From Maniola hyperantus (lineage: Eukaryota > Arthropoda > Insecta > Lepidoptera > Nymphalidae): a stretch of 64,000 nucleotides of DNA. The position numbers were made by a program, and so were the translations under genes. The first letter of the stretch is position 1. Every line of letters begins with the position of its first letter. Below the pieces are notes generated by a model that was given only the letters and a program-made list of their open reading frames with translations, did no database searches and was not told the origin of the DNA. The stretch covers positions 7,390,501 to 7,454,500 of the forward strand of contig NC_048539.1 of NCBI RefSeq assembly GCF_902806685.2. The letters are read 5' to 3'. Shown here piece by piece: positions 54,482 through 63,400 of this stretch.

Positions 54482-57400
54482 ATCACGGCCGCGCATCACG
54501 CTGAAACTACTGAATGGATTCCAATGAAACTTGGTACGATTTGAGGTCATACGATGAGGAAGAATATAGGATACTTTTTATCCCGAAATTCAGCATGGTT
54601 CCCGTAGGAGAGGGGATGAAAGTTAAAATGTATACTGAGTTGTAATTCATTAACGCGTAGTCCGATTTCATTCATTCTTTTTTTGTTAGAAAGGGGATAT
54701 TTTAAAGATTGTTCCGTAAATATTTCAAGGTCATCGGTTTTTAACCGACTGTCAAAAAAGCGGTGGTTCTTTTTTCTACATCGATTTTTTCGAGGTTTCT
54801 GGACCGATTTGCAATTTTTTTTTAAATCAACAAAAAAAGCTTTCGTGGTGGTCACATAAAAAATCTGGATTCAACTCCTTAATCCTGATGCTGCAGGGTT
54901 ACTGCCCGCCTGAGTTATCAAGATTCAGGAAGTGTTCATAGTGAATTCATATTGTAGGTACCAAGCAACGACTTTATTCTCAGACTTAGTCCCAACTCCT
55001 CAACCCTGATGATGTAGGGTACAGCACTCCTAAACTATAATGTTTCATCAACTGCGGATGATGCAAAATTAATTTAGGTACTAAGCATAGGCTACATCAT
55101 TGAACTTCGGATCCTAACTCCTCAATCCTGATGCTGCAAAGTACTAAAGTCCTAAATCGTGGGGATTTTAGAATTTCTGATAGTGAATTGATATTTTAGG
55201 TATCAAGCAACGGCTTCACGATGACACTCCCAGTCCGAAATACTCCGCCCGAGCGAAGCCGGGGCGGGTCAGCTAGTTTTAAATAAAAATATCTATGCCT
55301 TACGTTAATCTATGTTGAATTTTTTGTGTAACCATTTAGCTGCAGAACCCTAAAAATAAAGTGTAAACATCGCGTTAGGTAATTGTTGGTAAAACGTTGT
55401 TTCTAACGTCGACTAAACACGTGAGTAAAGCCGGGACAGATATTATATATGTCGGAGAACAGGAGGATGGCTGATAATTATTATTCATCTTTAGCCGACA
55501 TCAGAAGGTAGTAATTAATAAGTAGGTACTTTAATCCATGTTCTTTACAAATAGTTCTCAGTAACGTATCGCACATGGAAACCATCAACGTAACACAACC
55601 AGATCACCCTAACCTAACCCTACCTATGGTCGCCTATACGTTTCTTTTCACGGAGTGTACATACAGTAAGAACTCTTTCAATATCGACCCTCCAATATAT
55701 ATAATGGAAATCACTCACGATAGTTTAAACGCTAAAATAAAACGATGTTTCTTTTTACAGTGGACGCGAGCGCTGCGGGTGAAGGGCAATTAGAAATTTC
55801 AATCAATGAGGGCGAAGTCCCTAATCATGTACAAGTAAGTAATAAACTTAATATTAATAAACTTAAGCGAACTTCCGTTAAGTAAACCATGCAAGGCACT
55901 GCTATTGACAGTGCCTAGACTTGCCTTATTAATAAGCTAAACTCTGCGAGTAAATTAAATACCTTGAAGGGCCTCGTAGGTAAGTAACTATTAATTTAGA
56001 ACAAACTACAAAGCGAAGTTGTATTAAATTATTTATTCAAAACTTTTACTGTAGAATTTAGCTGACGTAATAAATATTACTCAAACTTATTGTATTACTG
56101 TTGAATTATAAAAGGTTTGAGGGTTTGAAAAAAAATGCTGTTTATAACATCGACTACGAAGTAGTACTTAGAAATTCTTTGGTTTATAATAATAAGAACA
56201 TAATAATTTGTCAATGCTTCTACATGACAACACAATACAATACAGGAACAATTTCTGACCGTAGACTAATTTTAGGCATAATCTACATAATAGTTCCGAT
56301 AAGCCGCGAACGCACTGTCAACTTAATAATAAGCGTTGACACACACACACACACACACTCCGCTGAAGTACGTTGTTTCATTGTTCCTTCTCCGAACCTA
56401 AAAATTAGAAGATCTGCCTATCGGATCTTCGGTGTTAGTTCAAATAACTAACACATACAATGTGACGTTTTATCGGTCTCAACGACAGAGACAACGCTCT
56501 ACAAAACCACTATCTCTTTCTAAATAAAGGTCGATTTACAATATTTTCTACTACTATTATAAGTATTACTACTACTGTTTTATTTCTAGGTGGTCGGTGG
56601 CGGTCGCTGCCTTGTATTCTGGAGACCGGAGACACCAACACCACATCGAGTAGACATTAAATTCAATGGTGAACCCGTGCCTTCGTCGCCTTTCATCTTC
56701 CACGTAGCACCCGCGCAGCGAGTGACGATAGACACTTCACAAGTTGGTAAGTGTTTGTTTCAGCACCAAAATCATGAAAATATTTGCCTTCTAAACGTCC
56801 AGCGTGCAGCGATATAAAAAGCTGTGATAACTGATAGCCTAGTTGTAAGACGCCGGCCCCCTATTCGGGGGATCCGGGATTTGATCCTGGGCACGCACCT
56901 CTAACTTTTCGGAGTTACAGTACGCAGCAGAAGGTACCTTTAGAAGGAGATAGCAGATTTGTAGAGAGCATTATCTCTGTCGTTGAGACTGACAAAACGT
57001 CATATAGGTATGACAGAGACAACGCTCTACAAAGCTGAAATGTCATTCTAAAGGCCGATGTACATTACTTTCTGTACGTACTGTATGTGGAACATTTACG
57101 TATTATCGCTGTATGCTGCTAATGTGTTGCTTTTCGACGTGACCACGTGGCTCTCATTACCAAATTACCCACGTTAACTAGGTACAGTGCGACAAGGCTA
57201 TCTTGGTGCGTCCCGGAAATAGGAACTAATGTTGCCGTCAAGTGTCCCCTTTGTAGTTCCGATTTTCACCACGCGCCAAGAAAGCCTTGTCGCACTGTAC
57301 TTTTGCTTGAGAACGGACTCGCCATAACTATTTGTTCTATGTGTCAACTGTCGTGGTAAAAGTTAATTTTGATTTAGCTTTTTCGAGGATTTTTAGTTGA

Positions 57401-60400
57401 TTGCACTTAGTCCTTAGATTAGGTATAAAGAATAGACTGTCTTTTGTAGTCCATATGATAATTAAAACCTCTTTCGACCACGACAAAACAGTTCGACTAT
57501 GTTTGACACATAGAGCAAATATGGCCAGTGGAGAGAGAGGTCTCTGGAGATACGGAACCCTAAAAATTGGAATTTCCTGGGCGTTTCCGAACTTACCCAA
57601 CGCGTCAAATTGACAATGACACTGACAATGAGGGACATGAATTTCAACTGACGTTTTAAAATCAAAACAAACAAAACGACTAAACATCGATAAAAAACAA
57701 CAAAAGCTAATTTTCTTAATTGAATTTGATTATTGTATGAAATTTGTAGAACTTATATCGGTCGGCGAGGTGGCATCATGTTCGGTGCGAGTAGAAGGTG
57801 CCGGCGGTGGCGAATTGACCGTGACGGTGCGCGGACCGAGGGGCGAAGTCCCAGTGCGCCTCACCGGCGAAGCTCTGTCAGGTCTCGTGGCCAGCTTTAC
57901 ACCGAAGCAAGTCGGACCTCACACTTTGACTGCCCACTATAATAATCAACCTGTGCCTGTAAGTTTAAAAATATTAAAAACTGAATAGGTAGGAAACCTA
58001 CTACCTATTTAGGAAAAGATGTACTGGTCTTGGTATTTAAAAAAGTCTAGTTTGAAAACTACATTGATATTTACTACCTAGTTGAGAATACAATTTAATT
58101 AGAGTTAGGAGTTTATTTTGTATCTTTCTTAACTTAGTTAACTTAAGAAGTTTAATAATTTATTTCAGTAGGTACTTACAGACTTTCTATGTACTTACCT
58201 AAAGGCTAATTAATTAAGAATAGGTGCTTAATAAATTAGTTGTTATACTTATTCAGTAAGAACCTGCACTAATATTTTACAGTAAGTCAACAGATTATAA
58301 TATAACTAAAATAATGCTTGGATTAGCTGTGTGTGTTTTTTTGGTGTCTTATAGCAAATTTAATTTACATTTCAGGGTACTCCATTTGTCTGCAAAGCAT
58401 ATGATAGTAAACTAGTTAGCGTAACTGGTGGATCATCAGCTCGCATTGGAGTGCCAGTGCAGCTGGCGGTGGATGCAGCTCAGGCCGGTGAGGGAAACCT
58501 AGAAATCACAGTGGCTGCAAGAGGACTCAATATACCAACACAAGTTCATCCACAAGTGAGAAAAATACATGAGACATTTTAGATCTACATCTTAGGGTGA
58601 GATCTATCGCAGCGCACTCTGACTTTGCTCAGACTTAAGACATGGTTAAAACGAGACAGTGTTATATAGCTGGCATAAATCTGTCTATTTTTAACAGTGA
58701 CTTAAGTCTAAGCAAAGTCAAAGCACGCTCTATAGATTTCATTTTTAGAGCAGAAATCTGCCAACCTGTTTCTAAAAAGTGCTCATACTAAATTTCAACC
58801 TTGCAACTCTTTCAATTTATTTTTAAAATGGCTGTGACACACAGATAACACTGGATGAAACTATTAGGGTTTCTTGTTTTACTCCAAACTCCTAAGAATG
58901 AAAGTTGTCTCTCTAATTTTCCATCTGTCACACCAGGTTTTTGAAGAGATGTCTAGAACTAAACTCGTTATCTATCTATTGAGATAAAAGCCAATGAATA
59001 ACTTAATACTGGATTTTATAATTATTTTCTTATTTATTTAAACACCTTTATTCCTAACCAGTTAAAAATAAAAATACTGGAAATATTTTAAAAACAAAGG
59101 GTGACCTTATCACTTCAGTGATCTCTCCAAACAACCTATACTTAAGCACTAACATAACTGTGAGACGAAGAATCATGCATCCGCTATTCATCATCATCAT
59201 CATCATCAACCGATAGACGTCCACTGCTGGACATAGGTCTATTGTAGGGACTTGCACACGCCACGGTCTTGCGCCGCCTGAATCCAGCGGCTCCCTGCGA
59301 CTCATCTGATGTCGCCCGTGGCATCCGCTATTACTAAATATTTATTCTGCTATGATATTAATGAAAAGTTTAATCTGTTGTTACAGGGAAATGCCAGGTT
59401 CACTGTATCATTTACACCAACAGAAGCTTGCGAACATATAGTCAATGTTTCCTTCAACAAGGTAAGGAATCACTTCTTTAGCAATCATACAAAATGCAGA
59501 TAATAAAATATAAGTGAAGTAATGATATAATTTATAATATGAAATTATGACAAATCTAACATGGCAAACAACACATTAAGAACAATGAACCTTTTTTTCA
59601 TACCAAAATCATTATCATTATACTTATTGTATAAATTATAAAGCGTCAGTATCAAAAATATCACCAATAACAAGTTATTTTTGTGTGAATTTTTCTCAGG
59701 ACCTTAAGCTATGAGCATAAATAAATGATATTATGTAACAATATGACCTATTTATTCTATTATGACAAGAAAGATATTTAAGCAGATTTTGAGTTTTGAT
59801 CTATAACTTGTTTCACAGATGCGTGTCCCAGGATGTCCTCTAATAATAGATGTGTCAGAAGGTGGTGGAATCGCCGCCAGAGTCACCTTGCCAGGCCCTG
59901 TTCCACTACACCAACCTGCCTCGCTCACATTACATCACTCCTCTGCCACTCTGGACCAGATTGAAGTCAATGTTGAGGGTAAGGCATCAACAATTCCATT
60001 TTAGTACAAAATTGAACACTTAAAATCTACTGGATGCACCATGAACCATAAAAATTGGGCAGTAACAATCCAGAGAACCTCTATCACTGAAGTTTAATAT
60101 CTAGAGTGATGATTGCAGTCAGTTTTTGCTGACTAAAAGCTATTGGTTTAAAATACACAGCCGCAGCAATAGTAACATAAATTCAACCAATACCTACTCT
60201 AATAGATTTTGATTATTGTATTAGTCTAGTCATAATTATTGTTTAGGCTGCACAGAGCAAAGTCAAGACTTGATTGCTTCGCCTCAGATCCTTGAAATCG
60301 ACTATAAAGTACCAACTTTCTTGGTACAAGCTGAAAATGTTTTTTGCTATTATGCTAACTATAATTAAAGCTATCATGAAAAAAAAAACTTTTCCTCTCA

Positions 60401-63400
60401 AGCTAAAGACTTGTGTTTTAGCGTAAATTACAAAACTGTTTTCTAAATATATAAAAGAAAAGGTGACTGACTGATCTATCAAAGCACATCTCAAACTACT
60501 GGACGGATTGGGTTGAAATTTGGCATGCAGATAGCTTATGACGTAGGCATCCGCTAAGAAAGTATTTTTGAAAATTCAATCCCTAAGGGGGTGAAATAGG
60601 GGTTTAAAGTTTGTGTAGTCCACACGCACGAAGTCGCGAGCATACGCTAGTTAACCTTAGTATAAATATTGTAAAGAAACAAACTTTTTTTTGTGTAACT
60701 AACACTTGTCATGTTACATTGCCATGTCATGGTGTTTTGCTTGCATTTGTATTGAAATTTTAGTATCACAAGATCACAAGTCATTTTTTCATGCATAATT
60801 TGGTTCTTTTACAGGCTGGCATAAAAGACAGAATAGATAATCATTTTGAACGATGACATGAAAAGAATCAAAATCATTAAAATGCATATACCTTTATATA
60901 AGGGAAGAAGTTTTGAAGGAATGACTGAATAGTAGAAAATGTAGTTAGGATAACAAAAATAAAAAATAAAAAAGAAAAAAAAAAATCGCTTTGCAATACT
61001 AACCGTCACCTTTTAACTCATGCTTGTTATCATATTTTTTTATATTTCGTAAACTATCAATTTATTTTGAAATTGAAGTTTTGTACTAACTTAGGCTAAG
61101 ATCTTTTGCTCACAATAATACCAAAAGAAAATACTAACATATTGTTAGATGTGTATACAATCGATTTCAAAATAAAGACTTGAAATATTATTATTTAGGC
61201 ATAATTTAACATACATTTTTACTCGTTTACAAAGCTCATCCGCTTCGCCCTAACTCCTAACAATCGTAGGACAATAAGACAAAAGATTCACAAAATATTA
61301 TAAAACTAGTTGTATGTATAAATGAAACTGCCACTCTTCGAACAAAAGATGTAAGAAAGAAATAGAAAATATAGTAATAGATAAAGATAAAAGAGAAAGA
61401 AAGAGTAAGAGAGATGGAGTAAGGGCGTAGCGGTGAGTTGAGAGATCGTGGGGCGTAGGTCCCAACGGAGCGTCGGTGCCGGCTGCGGTAGCAGCCGCGG
61501 GGGCAGGCACCTTCCGAGCGGAGTTTGTGCCGCGCGCCGTTGGCGAGCATCGCCTGAACGTGCTTGTGGACTCCGTACCTATACCTGCCAGCCCATTCCA
61601 TTTGAAGGTAAATTTTATATACTACATAAAGAATTTATCAACTACTTCTTGAAGTGAAACTTTTTATCCGCGTAGTAATCTAAATATATAAAAGAAAAAG
61701 GTGACTGATCTATCAACGCACAGCTCAAACTACTGGACGGATCGGGCTGAAATTTGGCATGCAGATTGCTATTATGATGTAGGCATCCGCTAAGGATTTT
61801 TGAAAATTCAACCCCTAAGGGGGTGAAATAGGGGTTTGAAATTTGTGTAGTCCACGCGGACGAAGTCGCGAGCATAAGCTTGTTTTATATAAGCGATATC
61901 ATGCTGCCTGCAGTCCGAACTGTGTGTGTAAACGATTTTGAACAGTTTTGACGTAAGTATGCCCTGTTTCAGTTTTGTTTTTTCAATACCGATTTTGCTT
62001 TACGCAGGTATACGACGTCACCGCCATTCGAGTCAAAGATGTAGCACACGGCACCGTCGGAAAACCTGTAACGTTCCTAGGTAAGTCTTAACAAGCTTCA
62101 TAAAACTTTAGACATCTTGTTATGACAGCGAGACGTCGCCTTTGGTATTTAGGAACGATCCGGCTTTACGGTCGTAGCACCAACATACCGACTCGAACGA
62201 AATAATTAAACTGTTCTACTGACTTTTGTTTGAGTTTATACAATAGAGAGGCGTTTATTAAATTTTAGGCCACAGCGCTGTGCAAGCTGAATTGCACTTT
62301 ATTGCTTCGTAACACGAGTTTTAATTTATTTAAACGTCTTTGCGGAGTGATCCTTCTGTACTGGTTCTCTTCTGGAAGGTACTATTTCATATTCTGTGCT
62401 GCTATTATCAAGTTATGAAAGTAACGTAATCTTTCCCCTTTTTGGCTAGTGGAAACAATGGCGGCGGGGCCTGGCAACTTGGAGGTGACCGTGAACGGTG
62501 GACGCGTGCCAACGGCTGCTGCAGCGCAAGGCGCCCATACATACGCCATAAGCTTTACGCCCAGGGACCCGCGCCCACACACCGTCGAGCTGAGGTTCAA
62601 CGGAGACCACGTTCCCGGTAAATTACTGTCAACCAAAGAATAAGTCAAGAATAAGACAAATAAAAGAATAAGTAGAATCTGCAAGAGTTTCGATTAATGA
62701 TAGGCTTTATGCTGAGCTGACACCTTTCTTCAGGGTGGTTTCGAATCGGTTAAAGCCCTCGTCCGTTGTGCTATTGTCGTGCATTACGCATAACTGAGTA
62801 GGTTCCTGCGGTAGTGAACCCTCCCAGGGTTGTGATGACGTGACGCGAGAGCTCAGTGCTTAAGCAACTTGTAGCAACTGTCACCCTCCCACCCGCACCC
62901 ATCGCTCTACTACCGCAGGAGTCTATTAAAAGTGTCTAGTGTCTACCATTTTTAAAACTTTACGCAAACATATAGTACCTACGCGACTGGTCGAGATGGA
63001 AATCAGGGTATGAGGCGGGGGGACGCCCTTAGACCCACGCATCACCCACGCTCGTCCGCATTTGGTCAGCCCATATGGCTGTGCGGATGTGCGGGGCGTC
63101 TCCACCCCCATTGCCATCTCGGCCTGTCGCGTACTATACCTTCTAATTAAGCTTATGATAAATAAGCTATATTGATCCACGCCAGCATTGCAAGTTTGCT
63201 CATAGAAGACATCATTCATGTCTGTAAAATTAATTGACCGTTACAGAATCTCTTCAGGTAGAAATGTATTTCAGGTAGTCCATTTGTGTGCCACGTCTCT
63301 GCGCCTGCGCGAGTCATAGGAGCGGGATCAGGGGAATCCCCGGATAAAGTGTCGGTGGGCGATGCGTATACATTCAGCGTGGATTCGCCCACTTCCCCAC

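Larger units (their letters stand above)
53100..55760. other. Intron 21
   Basis: A 2.7-kb intron with a GC-rich palindromic MITE (53137-53291), a long Helitron-like element (about 54325-55277) and a (TGTC)n microsatellite (54437-54480). No coding exon is seen; the small frames here lie in these repeats. Confidence 0.75.
55835..56589. other. Intron 22
   Basis: A 755-bp intron with a (CA)n microsatellite (56340-56359) and half of a palindromic MITE (56458-56560). The 116-codon frame at 56101-56451 is low in complexity and has no domain. Confidence 0.7.
56747..57749. other. Intron 23
   Basis: A 1-kb intron with a SINE fragment (56835-56905), a palindromic MITE (56918-57085) and an inverted-repeat element (57182-57301). 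No coding exon is seen. Confidence 0.75.

Noticed and set aside
57147..57687. Overlapping ORFs on both strands
   Set aside because: They overlap an inverted-repeat element and AT-rich intron sequence; no family resemblance.
59819..59821. Internal start codon at exon 27
   Set aside because: The ATG follows a strong acceptor and is in the middle of a filamin strand, so it is an internal Met.
61257..61601. 114-codon minus-strand ORF
   Set aside because: Antisense of GC-rich exon 28 running into the purine tract; shadow.
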